A DNA stretch of 64,000 nucleotides, taken from assembly GCA_022846035.1 (NCBI GenBank), contig AP025580.1:1302001-1366000 (forward strand), read 5' to 3'. The notes under the pieces are model-generated. The model did no database searches. It was not told where the DNA came from and was given only the letters and a program-made list of their open reading frames with translations. This stretch comes from Christensenellaceae bacterium. GTDB lineage: Bacteria > Bacillota > Clostridia > Christensenellales > Christensenellaceae. Position numbers and translations under genes: made by a program. Positions 52,123 through 61,254 of the stretch are shown piece after piece (position 1 is the stretch's first letter; every line of letters starts with the position of its first letter).

Positions 52123-53454
52123 TTACATGCCAAATGGCATCCTGCCCATCATGCCGCGCTTTTTCCCGCCCTTTCCGGAAAACTGCTTGAGCATCTTCTT
52201 CATCTGATCAAACTGGTTTAAAAGCCGGTTGACTTCCTGCACTGTCGTACCGCTTCCCGCGCTGATCCTCCTCCGGCGCGACGCATTGATCACCTGCGGA
52301 TTACGGCGTTCCTCGATCGTCATCGAACGCACGATCGCCTTGGTACGCTCCAACTGCTTTTCGTCCAGCGTCATCCCTTTAAGCTTATTTCCACCCGGCA
52401 TCATTGCCAGAATATCGCTTAAAGATCCCATATCCTGTAGCTGCTCCATCTGATCTAGAAAATCTTCCAATGTCATCTGGTCCTTTGATATTTTCTTTTG
52501 CAGCTCCAGGGCGCTCTTTTCTTCAAAGGCTGTTTCCGCTTTCTCGATCAGCGTCAGTACGTCGCCCATGCCAAGAATACGCGACGCCATACGGTCCGGA
52601 TAAAAAGGCTCAATATCCGTCAATTTTTCGCCTACGCCCACAAATTTGATGGGTTTTCCCGTCACCGCGCGTACAGACATTGCCGCGCCGCCGCGGGTGT
52701 CGCCGTCGATTTTTGTCAGGATCACGCCGTCGATACCGATATTGTCGTTAAAGGTTGTCGCGGCGTTGACCGCATCCTGTCCTGTCATCGCGTCTAAAAC
52801 AAGCAGCGTCTCCGTCGGGTTGGCGGTTGCTTTCAGATCTTTAAGCTCCGCCATCATGTCGTCGTCGATATGCAGCCGCCCCGCCGTATCTACGATAATG
52901 ATGTCACATCCGAGCTTATTGGCCTGTTTCAATGCTTCCCTGTAAATTTTCGAAGCATTATCCTGCCCCATATCGAAAACGTCCACGCCCACTTGTTCGC
53001 CCACTACATGGAGCTGCTTGATCGCCGCAGGCCGGTAGATGTCACACGCTACCAGTAACGGTTTTTTGTTTTGTTTTTTATAATATCCTGCCAGCTTCGC
53101 GCAGAACGTCGTTTTACCTGCGCCCTGCAACCCCATCATCATAATCACGGTGGGCGGGCTGCCTGCGAGCTTAATATCTGCCTGCTTTCCACCCAGAAGT
53201 TCCGTCAGTTCGTCGCGCACCAGCTTGATGACCTGCTGCCCCGGCGTGAGGCTTTCCAGTATCCCCGAGCCAATCGCTTTTTCTGAAAGTTCCTTAATAA
53301 ATTTTTTGACGACGAGAAAGTTTACATCCGCTTCCAAAAGCACGAGCTTCACTTCGCGCATCGCCGCTTTAATATCGCTCTCCGAGAGTTTTCCCCGCGA
53401 AGTCAATTTCCGAAATACGTTTTGCAGTTTTTCCGCAATTCCTTCAAACGCCAT
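52123..53454 (-). CDS. ffh: Signal recognition particle protein Ffh
   Basis: This 443-residue SRP GTPase has an N domain (about 1-90), G domain with [35 protein letters not shown], and a Met-rich M domain (about 300-443) ending [14 protein letters not shown], which binds signal peptides and 4.5S RNA. It starts immediately after the ylxM stop codon. Confidence 0.97.
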   Translation of the reverse strand: MAFEGIAEKLQNVFRKLTSRGKLSESDIKAAMREVKLVLLEADVNFLVVKKFIKELSEKAIGSGILESLTPGQQVIKLVRDELTELLGGKQADIKLAGSPPTVIMMMGLQGAGKTTFCAKLAGYYKKQNKKPLLVACDIYRPAAIKQLHVVGEQVGVDVFDMGQDNASKIYREALKQANKLGCDIIIVDTAGRLHIDDDMMAELKDLKATANPTETLLVLDAMTGQDAVNAATTFNDNIGIDGVILTKIDGDTRGGAAMSVRAVTGKPIKFVGVGEKLTDIEPFYPDRMASRILGMGDVLTLIEKAETAFEEKSALELQKKISKDQMTLEDFLDQMEQLQDMGSLSDILAMMPGGNKLKGMTLDEKQLERTKAIVRSMTIEERRNPQVINASRRRRISAGSGTTVQEVNRLLNQFDQMKKMLKQFSGKGGKKRGMMGRMPFGM

Positions 53455-53700
53455 TTATTTCTCTCCTAAAAGCTGCTTTTTCACCAAACCGAGTTTTTGC
53501 TCCATATCCTCCAGCTTTGCCTGCGCGCGTTTTAGGGTATCGAGCACCCCCTGCCGCGTAACGCCGCATTCCTGCGCGATTTCCGCCAGCGAATAATCGT
53601 CGTTATAATAAAGTTCGAACACCTTTGCCTGTTTGTCCGTCAAAAAGCTGCCGTAAAAATCATAGTACAGGCTCAGTCCCAAATCCTTTTCACTCTTCAT
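53455..53700 (-). CDS. ylxM: YlxM/p13-like DNA-binding protein
   Basis: This 81-residue helix-turn-helix protein resembles region 4 of sigma factors (LTDKQAKVFELYYNDDYSLAEIA, VTRQGVLDTLKRAQAKLE). YlxM lies upstream of ffh in most Firmicutes and modulates SRP function. I start at the ATG at 53700; a longer frame begins inside the leader hairpin. Confidence 0.92.
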   Translation of the reverse strand: MKSEKDLGLSLYYDFYGSFLTDKQAKVFELYYNDDYSLAEIAQECGVTRQGVLDTLKRAQAKLEDMEQKLGLVKKQLLGEK

Positions 53701-53715
53701 AGCCTTACCGCCTAT

Positions 53716-53754
53716 CAAAAAACAGGTGCATGGCAATTGCCTTTACACCTGTTT
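53716..53754 (-). terminator. Hairpin with U-tract overlapping the ylxM transcription start
   Basis: AAACAGGTG (minus-strand 53754-53746) pairs with CACCTGTTT (53728-53720), with an inner GGCAATTGCC palindrome, and is followed by a run of U residues. It has the form of an intrinsic terminator for ftsY transcripts. The consensus promoter of ylxM places its start inside the hairpin's first arm. Confidence 0.7.
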
Positions 53755-53755
53755 G

Positions 53756-53784
53756 ATTATAAACGTTTTGCTTGCATGTGTCAA
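53756..53784 (-). promoter_or_regulatory. Consensus promoter of the ylxM-ffh-rpsP-rplS operon
   Basis: On the minus strand a perfect TTGACA (53779-53784) and perfect TATAAT (53756-53761) are spaced by exactly 17 bases. Transcription would begin near 53750. Confidence 0.85.
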
Positions 53785-53836
53785 GTATAAAGCCTTTACA
53801 CCGAAGCCGCATAAACGCAAAAAGATAATTTTGCCG

Positions 53837-54736
53837 TTATTCCAGGATCGCCTTTGCAAATTCTTTGGCGTCAAACGGCTGCAGGTCGTCCGCGCCTTCG
53901 CCCACGCCGATAAAGCGCACCGGCACGCCCGTCATGTCCTTAACCGCGCATACTACGCCGCCCTTTGCCGTTCCATCAAGCTTTGTCAAAATGATCCCCG
54001 TCAATTTCACGCTCTCGTTGAATACCTCTGTCTGCGAAATCGCGTTTTGGCCGGTCGTAGCGTCCACCACCAAAAAGGTTTCACGTTCTGCTTCCGGATA
54101 GGATTTATCGACTACGCGGTTGATCTTTTCAAGCTCGCTCATCAGATTTTTCTTATTGTGCAGCCGCCCCGCCGTATCGACAATGAGCAGGTCAATATCC
54201 GCATGCTTTCCCGCATCGATCGCGTCATATACGACAGCTGCCGGATCCGCCCCCTCCGCATATTTAATCACACGTGTATTTGTCCGCTCGCCCCAGATAG
54301 AAAGCTGCTCTGCCGCCGCCGCACGAAAGGTGTCCGCCGCCGCCAGCATGACTTTCTTGCCCTGCTGTCCATAATAATGGGACAGCTTTCCGATCGCGGT
54401 CGTTTTCCCCACGCCATTGACGCCCACAATCAGCATCACCGTTGGCTTCTTGATAGTAAGAGGCGGCGCGCTCATATAATCGGCGAGGATGTCGATCAGT
54501 ATTTCTTTAATTTCCGCCGAATCCGATATTTTATTTTCTTTTACCGTATCGCGCAGCGATTCAATAATCTTATCCGTGGTAGCATAGCCAATATCCGAAA
54601 GAATAAGGGCTTCTTCCAACTCTTCAAAAAACTCTTCATCCACTTTCCTGAAATTTTTAATGACATTGTTTACTTTCGCGGAAATATTGTCCCGCGTTTT
54701 ATTGACACGCTCTTTTAATTTATCAAAAAATCCCAT
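53837..54736 (-). CDS. ftsY: Signal recognition particle receptor FtsY
   Basis: This 299-residue NG-domain GTPase receives SRP at the membrane. It has [41 protein letters not shown] and the C-terminal FIGVGEGADDLQPFD motif. The acidic A domain of proteobacterial FtsY is lacking, as is usual in Gram-positives. It is 19 bases downstream of smc and ends before the hairpin at 53716-53754. Confidence 0.97.
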   Translation of the reverse strand: MGFFDKLKERVNKTRDNISAKVNNVIKNFRKVDEEFFEELEEALILSDIGYATTDKIIESLRDTVKENKISDSAEIKEILIDILADYMSAPPLTIKKPTVMLIVGVNGVGKTTAIGKLSHYYGQQGKKVMLAAADTFRAAAAEQLSIWGERTNTRVIKYAEGADPAAVVYDAIDAGKHADIDLLIVDTAGRLHNKKNLMSELEKINRVVDKSYPEAERETFLVVDATTGQNAISQTEVFNESVKLTGIILTKLDGTAKGGVVCAVKDMTGVPVRFIGVGEGADDLQPFDAKEFAKAILE

Positions 54737-54755
54737 TTCATAGCCTCTCTCTCTG

Positions 54756-57700
54756 TTAAAATTGTACGGACACGATGTCCGATACGCCTTTTTCCTGCAT
54801 CGCCACGCCGTACAGCGTATCGCATATCGCCATCGAAGGCTTTCTGTGCGTAATCACAATAAACTGCAGATCGCTGGACAGCTTTTTCAGGTATTCGGAG
54901 AAACGGATCACGTTCGCATCGTCAAGCGGCGCATCGATCTCATCCAGCAGGCAGATAGGCGAGGGATTGATACCCAGCATCGCAAACAAGAGCGCGATTG
55001 CCGTAAGCGCCTTTTCCCCTCCCGATAAAAGCTGGATGTTCTGCAGCTTCTTTCCCGGCGGCTCTGCGATGATTTCCACGCCGCATTCCATGATGTCTTC
55101 CTCGTCCAAAAGTTCAAGCTGTGCATACCCGCCGCCAAAAAGCTCCTGGAAAACCTGTTTGAAATTCTCGTTGATCTGCGTAAATTTGGCGCGGAAGCTT
55201 TCTTTCATGCTCGAGAGCAGGTTATCGATCACGATCTGAAGATCGTCTCCCGCCTTGATCAGGTCTTCCCTTTGCACCGTAAGGTTGTCAAACCGTTCGC
55301 GCACACGCGTATAATCCTCGATCGCATTCGGGTTCACAGCGCCCATATCGCGAATCCGCTCCCTGATCTCATCAATTTCCCTGGTGGACGACTGGAATGC
55401 AAACTCCGTTTTAAAGGCCAGCGCGTTTGCATAGGTAAGCCCATAATCATCCCATAATTTATTCTGGTACGTTTCCTTGGAAACCTCCATTTTCTCTTTG
55501 CCCGCAATCAATTTATACTTGCTTTCGATCAGCGCCGACTTTTGCGTCGAAAGCTGCTCTGCGGCCTGCTCTGTTTCTTCAAGCTGCCTGTTCAGCCGGT
55601 CGCGCAGGCCGAGTTTTTCCTGTGAGTCCTGCCCCGCCTGCCGCACACGCTCCAAAATATCGTCCATTTGCGCGCGCAGTTCCGCTTTCTGATGGGTAAT
55701 TCCTTTGAGCTCCGCCGTCAGCGTCTCATTCTGGCGCAGCATATTGTGAAGTTCCTGCTTTGCCTGCGCAGCGGCATTGCGTACATGCTCAGCCTCGCTC
55801 AAAAGCATATTTTTCTGGTTGTTAAGCTGCGTTTGTTCGAGCTCAAGCGCCGACAGGTTATCTTTGATCGCCGACGTTTCCAGCGCGCTCTGCACGGCCG
55901 CACTTTCCATCTCCGCCAGCGTTTTCGTAAGGGTATCGAAGTCTCCGCGCGCCTTGATAATATCCTTTTGCAGTTCGTCAATCTGCTGCCGCGCGTTCTT
56001 GATGTCCTGCTCAAGGTTTTGCGCATTGTCATTGAGCTCTGCTGCTATCCTGTCGCGGTCCCCAAGCTGCTGCTGCGCCGATTTTAATGCCTGTTTGGCT
56101 GCAGCCGCACGCACTTCCAGTGAGCGCAGTTCGTCGAGCGCCTGTTTTTGCGCTGCCTGCGCCTTTTCTATCCTGGGGTCGATTTCCGAAAGCTTCTCGC
56201 TCTGCCGCTCAAACTCCCTGCGGTTTTCCGCGACATTTTTTTCGAGCTCCTGCGCCATGCGCTTGCGCGACAAAAGTCCGGTCTTGGTATTTTTCAGGCT
56301 GCCGCCGGTAATTACGCCGCCCGGCTTGATAAAATCGCCGTCCATCGTCACGGCGCGAAACGCGTAATCAGCCGCGCGCATCACCCTGACCGCGCTGTCC
56401 ATATCGCGCACAATCACCGTACGCCCAAGCAGAAAATCGACCGCCGGCCTTACTTCTGCGCTGCACTCGATGGCCTCGCTGGCAATACACTCCACACCGT
56501 CCATGCCAAGGCATTTCTTCTCCTCGTCCTGCAAGTAACGCACCTTTAGTGCCTGCGTCGGCAAAAAGGTCACGCGCCCAAGGTTATGTTTCCTGAGATG
56601 GGCGATCAGGTCTTTTGCATCCGTGTCAGTCTCCACAACGACGTTTTGCAAAGCATTGCCCAAAATCACCTCGACGGGCGTTTCGTACTTTTTAGGCACT
56701 TCTATGATCTCCGCCAGCACACCCTTTATTTTGCGGGCCACTTCCGGCGCTTCCTTTGCGCTTTTTAAAAGGGAACGCACGCTGTCAAAATAGCCCTCAT
56801 ATTCCTCGCGCATATCGTTTAACAATTTCATACGCGATTCGTCCTCGCTCAGCTTTCGTGCAATCTCCGCCAGTTTTCCGGATTTCGCCTGTTTCTCATT
56901 TTGCAAATCGGCTGCCGCCTGTGCCGACTCGTTCATCAAATTGCGTAGTTTCGCACCTTTCTCGTCATATTCTTTGACTTCTTTTTCGAGCGCTTGCGTC
57001 GTATTCTTGATCTCATTGATATATTGGTCGTGCTTTTCGCGTTGTTGCCGCGCTTCCGCCAGCTTTTGCCCCAGCACTTCTTCCTTTACCTGTTTTTCGC
57101 TGAGCGCGATCGACATCGTTTGCAGGGCGGTGCGCGCGCTTTCAACCTCGCGCTTCACGTCCTCGATACCGCTCTGCACATCACCGGAACGCCCGGCCAT
57201 TTTTTCTGCGGACTGGCGCATTTCCAGAATATGCGCATATTTTGCATCTAAAACGGTGTTCAGCTCGCTGATCTGGCCATTGATTTCTTCCAATTTTTGT
57301 GCGCTTTGTTCAATCGATGTATTTAAACCGTCCCGTTTTTGCGCATTCTCATGCAGCGTGTGAACGTGCGTTTGTTCTTTTTCCTCCATAAGATTCAGTT
57401 GGCCACGTAAACGTTCCTGTTCGCTCATCTGTTGCCCAAGGGCCACATTCTGCTGCTCGATTTCTTCCTGCACGACCTGCAGTTGTTTTTTTACATCAGA
57501 AACAAATGCGGTCTTTGCGGCGATTTGCTCAGTTATGTCCTCAAATTCCTGCTCGTTTTCCAATATCTGCGCCTCGAGCTTCGCCATCCGTTCATCTGTC
57601 CGGTCACATTGATACAGGTACAGGTTGATTTCCAATTCTTTCAGGCGGTCGCGCAGGGAAAGATAATCCTTTGCCTCATTCATCTGCTTTTCCAGCGGTT

Positions 57701-58307
57701 CGATCTGCGCGGAAAGTTCGGACAGGATGTCGTCCATACGCGTGATATTCTCTTTTGTCTTTTGCAGGTTGCGTTCCGCTTCTTCCTTGCGCACGCGGTA
57801 TTTCATGATACCCGCCGCTTCCTCGAACACTTTACGGCGCTGGGTCGCCTTACTCGTCAAGAGCTCGTCGATTTTTCCCTGTCCGATGATCGAGTATCCT
57901 TCCTTGCCGATGCCCGTGTCGCGAAACAACTCCAGAATATCCTTTAAGCGGCAGCCACTATTGTTGATATAATATTCACTCTCTCCCGAGCGGTACATTT
58001 TACGCCTGACGGAGATTTCCGTATAGTCCGTCTTGATACGCATATCCGAATTGTCGAAAATCAGGCATACCTCGCAGTAATTTTTTTTGCTGCGGCTTTG
58101 CGTACCGTTAAAAATGACGTCCTGCATGCTGCTTCCGCGCAGGTTTTTTGAGCTCTGCTCCCCTAAAACCCAACGCAAAGCATCGGCAATGTTGCTTTTG
58201 CCGCTGCCGTTCGGACCAACTACGCCCGTGATCCCTTTATTGATAATGATGTCCTTTTTGTTACAAAAGGATTTAAAGCCGTTTACTTCGATTCTTTTTA
58301 AGAACAC
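54756..58307 (-). CDS. smc: Chromosome segregation protein SMC
   Basis: This 1183-residue condensin core ATPase has Walker A GPNGSGKSN (31-39), two long coiled coils (about 170-500 and 670-1010) and a hinge (about 510-660, with VILGNALQNVVVET). The C-terminal head has signature LLSGGEKALTAIALLFAML and Walker B LLDEIDAPLDDANV. It is first before ftsY, as in Bacillus, but rnc is not upstream; rseC is. The two genes overlap by ten bases. Confidence 0.97.
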   Translation of the reverse strand: MFLKRIEVNGFKSFCNKKDIIINKGITGVVGPNGSGKSNIADALRWVLGEQSSKNLRGSSMQDVIFNGTQSRSKKNYCEVCLIFDNSDMRIKTDYTEISVRRKMYRSGESEYYINNSGCRLKDILELFRDTGIGKEGYSIIGQGKIDELLTSKATQRRKVFEEAAGIMKYRVRKEEAERNLQKTKENITRMDDILSELSAQIEPLEKQMNEAKDYLSLRDRLKELEINLYLYQCDRTDERMAKLEAQILENEQEFEDITEQIAAKTAFVSDVKKQLQVVQEEIEQQNVALGQQMSEQERLRGQLNLMEEKEQTHVHTLHENAQKRDGLNTSIEQSAQKLEEINGQISELNTVLDAKYAHILEMRQSAEKMAGRSGDVQSGIEDVKREVESARTALQTMSIALSEKQVKEEVLGQKLAEARQQREKHDQYINEIKNTTQALEKEVKEYDEKGAKLRNLMNESAQAAADLQNEKQAKSGKLAEIARKLSEDESRMKLLNDMREEYEGYFDSVRSLLKSAKEAPEVARKIKGVLAEIIEVPKKYETPVEVILGNALQNVVVETDTDAKDLIAHLRKHNLGRVTFLPTQALKVRYLQDEEKKCLGMDGVECIASEAIECSAEVRPAVDFLLGRTVIVRDMDSAVRVMRAADYAFRAVTMDGDFIKPGGVITGGSLKNTKTGLLSRKRMAQELEKNVAENRREFERQSEKLSEIDPRIEKAQAAQKQALDELRSLEVRAAAAKQALKSAQQQLGDRDRIAAELNDNAQNLEQDIKNARQQIDELQKDIIKARGDFDTLTKTLAEMESAAVQSALETSAIKDNLSALELEQTQLNNQKNMLLSEAEHVRNAAAQAKQELHNMLRQNETLTAELKGITHQKAELRAQMDDILERVRQAGQDSQEKLGLRDRLNRQLEETEQAAEQLSTQKSALIESKYKLIAGKEKMEVSKETYQNKLWDDYGLTYANALAFKTEFAFQSSTREIDEIRERIRDMGAVNPNAIEDYTRVRERFDNLTVQREDLIKAGDDLQIVIDNLLSSMKESFRAKFTQINENFKQVFQELFGGGYAQLELLDEEDIMECGVEIIAEPPGKKLQNIQLLSGGEKALTAIALLFAMLGINPSPICLLDEIDAPLDDANVIRFSEYLKKLSSDLQFIVITHRKPSMAICDTLYGVAMQEKGVSDIVSVQF

Positions 58308-58744
58308 TTATCCCCAGGCTCACTTTCATCCAATATTCTTACCATTGTATAGACCTTGGCAAATTTTTTCTTAAAATAGGGATTCAATAACTTCAGTACC
58401 AAAAAAGCGGCTGCAGCAAAGACGATTCCCAAAATTGCCGCCAGCGCGTCCTTTACCGGAAAAACGTCCTGCGGGATCACATACCCCAGCCATACGCCCG
58501 CAAACAGCATAATCAGAGGAAAAATATAGGCGATTGCCGACGACATTAAAGCGTTTTTTGTGGTAAAGTGTACCTCTACCCGCTCGCCCAACGCTGCGTG
58601 CAGCGTATTGTCGACGCTCACGGTAATATCGTTTTGCCCTGCGATCATGCCGCAGGCCCCGCACTTGGCACAGGCCGAAGTACGGTTAAATTTCAGATAT
58701 GCCGTGTTTCCCTCGATCTTCGTGACCAAACCCGCTTCTTTCAT
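58298..58744 (-). CDS. SoxR-reducing system RseC-family membrane protein
   Basis: This 148-residue protein has an N-terminal Cys cluster (SACAKCGACGM, about 23-33), a beta-rich part, and two membrane segments (about 66-86 and 91-110). RseC-family proteins are linked to Rnf/SoxR reduction in other bacteria. I start at the ATG at 58744, which overlaps the tcdA stop; a longer frame adds 46 residues read from tcdA sequence and is rejected. No rnf gene is near. Confidence 0.82.
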   Translation of the reverse strand: MKEAGLVTKIEGNTAYLKFNRTSACAKCGACGMIAGQNDITVSVDNTLHAALGERVEVHFTTKNALMSSAIAYIFPLIMLFAGVWLGYVIPQDVFPVKDALAAILGIVFAAAAFLVLKLLNPYFKKKFAKVYTMVRILDESEPGDKCS

Positions 58745-59442
58745 TCTTTTACTCCCGCAAGATGACGCAGGGCTACGCCCGCCATCAAAAGTCCGCACAC
58801 AGACGGTACGAACGATATGCTTGCCGGCACGCGCTTTCCGTCCTCTTCCGCCGCCGACGAAAGCGGCGGCTCGTCTGAACATACGACTGTCAGTCTGTCA
58901 ATCCCACAGCTTCTGAGCTGCTTGCGCAGTATCCTTGCAATCGGATCGCATGTCGTTTGATAAAGATCCATCACGCCAAACCGCTCCGGATACAGCTTAT
59001 TGCCCGCTCCCATGGCGGAAACGATCTCGATGTTCCGCTTTTTGCATTCACAGACGAGCGATACTTTGGATGGGAGACTGTCTATCGCGTCTACAACGTA
59101 GTCGATATGCTGCCTTAAAAAAATACGATCCGACGTTTGCGCGTCATAAAATACGTCATGCGCAATTACCGTGGCGTCTTTGTTAATATCTAAAATCCGC
59201 TCACGCATCACGTGCGTCTTGCGTCTCCCGACCGTAGATTTAAGCGCCACCAACTGGCGGTTGCAGTTGGACGGTTTGACAACGTCATTATCCACCAGCA
59301 CAATCGTTCCCACGCCCGCGCGGGCGATTGCTTCCGCCGCAAACGAACCGACGCCGCCCACGCCAAAAATAGCTACCGTACTGTTTTTCAACCGATCTAC
59401 CGCCTGCTCGCCGAGCAGCGCAATCGTACGCGAGGCATCCAT
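58741..59442 (-). CDS. tcdA: tRNA threonylcarbamoyladenosine dehydratase (TcdA/ThiF family)
   Basis: This 233-residue E1-like enzyme cyclises t6A37 of tRNA. It has the nucleotide motif VAIFGVGGVGSFAAEAIARAG, NDVVKPSNCNRQ, DAIDSLPSKV and AMGAGNKLYP. The ATG at 59442 starts one base after the aspS stop. ThiF/MoeB relatives are alternatives, but the size and the PSNCNRQ/DAIDS set fit TcdA. Confidence 0.9.
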   Translation of the reverse strand: MDASRTIALLGEQAVDRLKNSTVAIFGVGGVGSFAAEAIARAGVGTIVLVDNDVVKPSNCNRQLVALKSTVGRRKTHVMRERILDINKDATVIAHDVFYDAQTSDRIFLRQHIDYVVDAIDSLPSKVSLVCECKKRNIEIVSAMGAGNKLYPERFGVMDLYQTTCDPIARILRKQLRSCGIDRLTVVCSDEPPLSSAAEEDGKRVPASISFVPSVCGLLMAGVALRHLAGVKE

Positions 59443-59443
59443 C

Positions 59444-61228
59444 TTAGTCTTCTTCCACTCTGATATGCAGTTCCCGCAACTGCTTTTTATCCACCACATC
59501 CGGCGCTTTGGACATCAGATCCGATGCGTTCTGTACCTTTGGGAAAGCGATCACGTCGCGGATAGAATCCACGCCCGCCATCAGCATTGCCAAACGGTCA
59601 AGCCCATACGCGAGCCCGCCATGCGGCGGCGTTCCATATTTGAGCGCTTCCAGCAGGAATCCAAAACGGTTCCACGCTTCTTCCCTCGAGAAACCGAGCG
59701 CTTCGAGCATCTTTTCCTGCAGTTCCGTGCTATGTATCCTGATGCTGCCGCCGCCGATCTCGTTTCCATTGAGGACAATATCGTATGCCTTGGCACGGGC
59801 ATTCGCCGGATCGGAAACCACCTTATCCACATCTTCGTCCATCGGCGAGGTAAACGGATGGTGCTTGGCCACGTAACGTTTTTCTTCCTCACTGTACTCG
59901 AACAGCGGGAACTCCGTGACCCACAAAAGGTCCCAGGTATTCGGCTCGATCAGCTCGAGCTTTTCCGCGAGTTTTAAACGCAACGCGCCCAGCGAATCGT
60001 ACACGACTGCGTTTTTGTCGCCTACAAAGAACAGAATATCGCCTACCTGTCCGTCCAATCGCTTCATAATCGCGTCGATCTCTTCGCTCGTCATGAATTT
60101 GGTAATGGGCGAATTAAGGCCATCCTCGCGGATAGATATCCACGCCATGCCTTTCGCACCGTAAATCTTGACAAAATCGACCAGCGCATCGATCTCGCGG
60201 CGGGCAAGAATATTCGCACAACCCTTGGCATTGATCGCACGCACGCTGCCACCGTTTTTTACCACCGAACTAAACACCTTGAATTCGCTGCCGGCAACGA
60301 TGTCGCTCACATCCTTAAGTTCCAGCCCGAAACGCGTATCCGGCTTATCGCTGCCAAAACGGTCCATTGCTTCCTGGTATGTCAGGCGCTTTAAGGGCAA
60401 CTGGATGTCAATATCCATCACTTCCTTGAACACACGCTGCATCAGGCCTTCGTGCACGCTCATGACGTCGTCTGCTTCCACAAACGACATCTCCGTATCA
60501 ATCTGCGTGAATTCCGGCTGGCGGTCTGCGCGCAGGTCTTCATCGCGGAAACATTTTGTAATCTGGAAATACCGGTCATAGCCGGAAATCATCAATATCT
60601 GTTTAAAAAGCTGGGGAGACTGCGGTAGTGCGTAAAAGCATCCCGCGTGGATACGCGACGGAACAAGGTAATCGCGCGCGCCCTCCGGCGTGCTCTTTTG
60701 CAGCATTGGCGTTTCAATATCCAAGAATCCGTTTTCGGCAAGATAGTTGCGCGCTACATTGGCGATCTTATTCCTGAGCATCAGGTTCCTCTGCATCTGG
60801 GGACGGCGCAGGTCAAGGTAACGGTATTTCAGGCGCAGCTCCTCGCGCACCTTGCTTCCGTCCTCGATCTCGAACGGCGGCGTTTCCGCCTTACTTAAAA
60901 TCTTAAGTTCGCGCACCTTGACTTCGATCAGGCCTGTCGGCAGCTTCGGATTGACCGTATCCTCAGAACGTTTGACGATCTCTCCTTTTACGGCCAATAC
61001 AAACTCGCTGCGTATGCTTCCAACCTTATCAAAGTCGCCCTCAAAGGCCGATTCATTAAACACCACCTGCATAATGCCCGAACGGTCGCGCAGATCGACA
61101 AATACAAGGCCGCCAAGGTCGCGGCGCGTATCCGCCCATCCCATCAGCGTCACTTCCCTGCCAATATCGTCCGTCGTAAATTCCGCACAAAGCGCAGTCC
61201 TTTTCCAATCCTGCAAAAACTCTCCCAT
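59444..61228 (-). CDS. aspS: Aspartyl-tRNA synthetase
   Basis: This 594-residue class IIb synthetase has an N-terminal OB fold (LMGWADTRRDLGGLVFVDLRDRSG), motif 2 around QITKCFRDEDLRADRQPEFTQID, an inserted GAD domain (about 300-410) and motif 3 GLAYGLDRLAMLMAG. The GAD insert marks the bacterial type. It follows hisS by 26 bases and shares its T-box control. Confidence 0.97.
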   Translation of the reverse strand: MGEFLQDWKRTALCAEFTTDDIGREVTLMGWADTRRDLGGLVFVDLRDRSGIMQVVFNESAFEGDFDKVGSIRSEFVLAVKGEIVKRSEDTVNPKLPTGLIEVKVRELKILSKAETPPFEIEDGSKVREELRLKYRYLDLRRPQMQRNLMLRNKIANVARNYLAENGFLDIETPMLQKSTPEGARDYLVPSRIHAGCFYALPQSPQLFKQILMISGYDRYFQITKCFRDEDLRADRQPEFTQIDTEMSFVEADDVMSVHEGLMQRVFKEVMDIDIQLPLKRLTYQEAMDRFGSDKPDTRFGLELKDVSDIVAGSEFKVFSSVVKNGGSVRAINAKGCANILARREIDALVDFVKIYGAKGMAWISIREDGLNSPITKFMTSEEIDAIMKRLDGQVGDILFFVGDKNAVVYDSLGALRLKLAEKLELIEPNTWDLLWVTEFPLFEYSEEEKRYVAKHHPFTSPMDEDVDKVVSDPANARAKAYDIVLNGNEIGGGSIRIHSTELQEKMLEALGFSREEAWNRFGFLLEALKYGTPPHGGLAYGLDRLAMLMAGVDSIRDVIAFPKVQNASDLMSKAPDVVDKKQLRELHIRVEED

Positions 61229-61254
61229 TGCTTACTCTCCCATCAATCTAAAAA

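Noticed and set aside
53726-54718. 330-residue plus-strand ORF opposite ftsY
   Set aside because: It is fully antisense to ftsY and lacks a recognisable domain; it starts within the terminator/promoter region of ylxM.
58745-58882. N-terminal extension of the RseC-like protein
   Set aside because: The extra residues are an Arg/Gly-rich out-of-frame reading of tcdA; the ATG at 58744 gives the normal family start.
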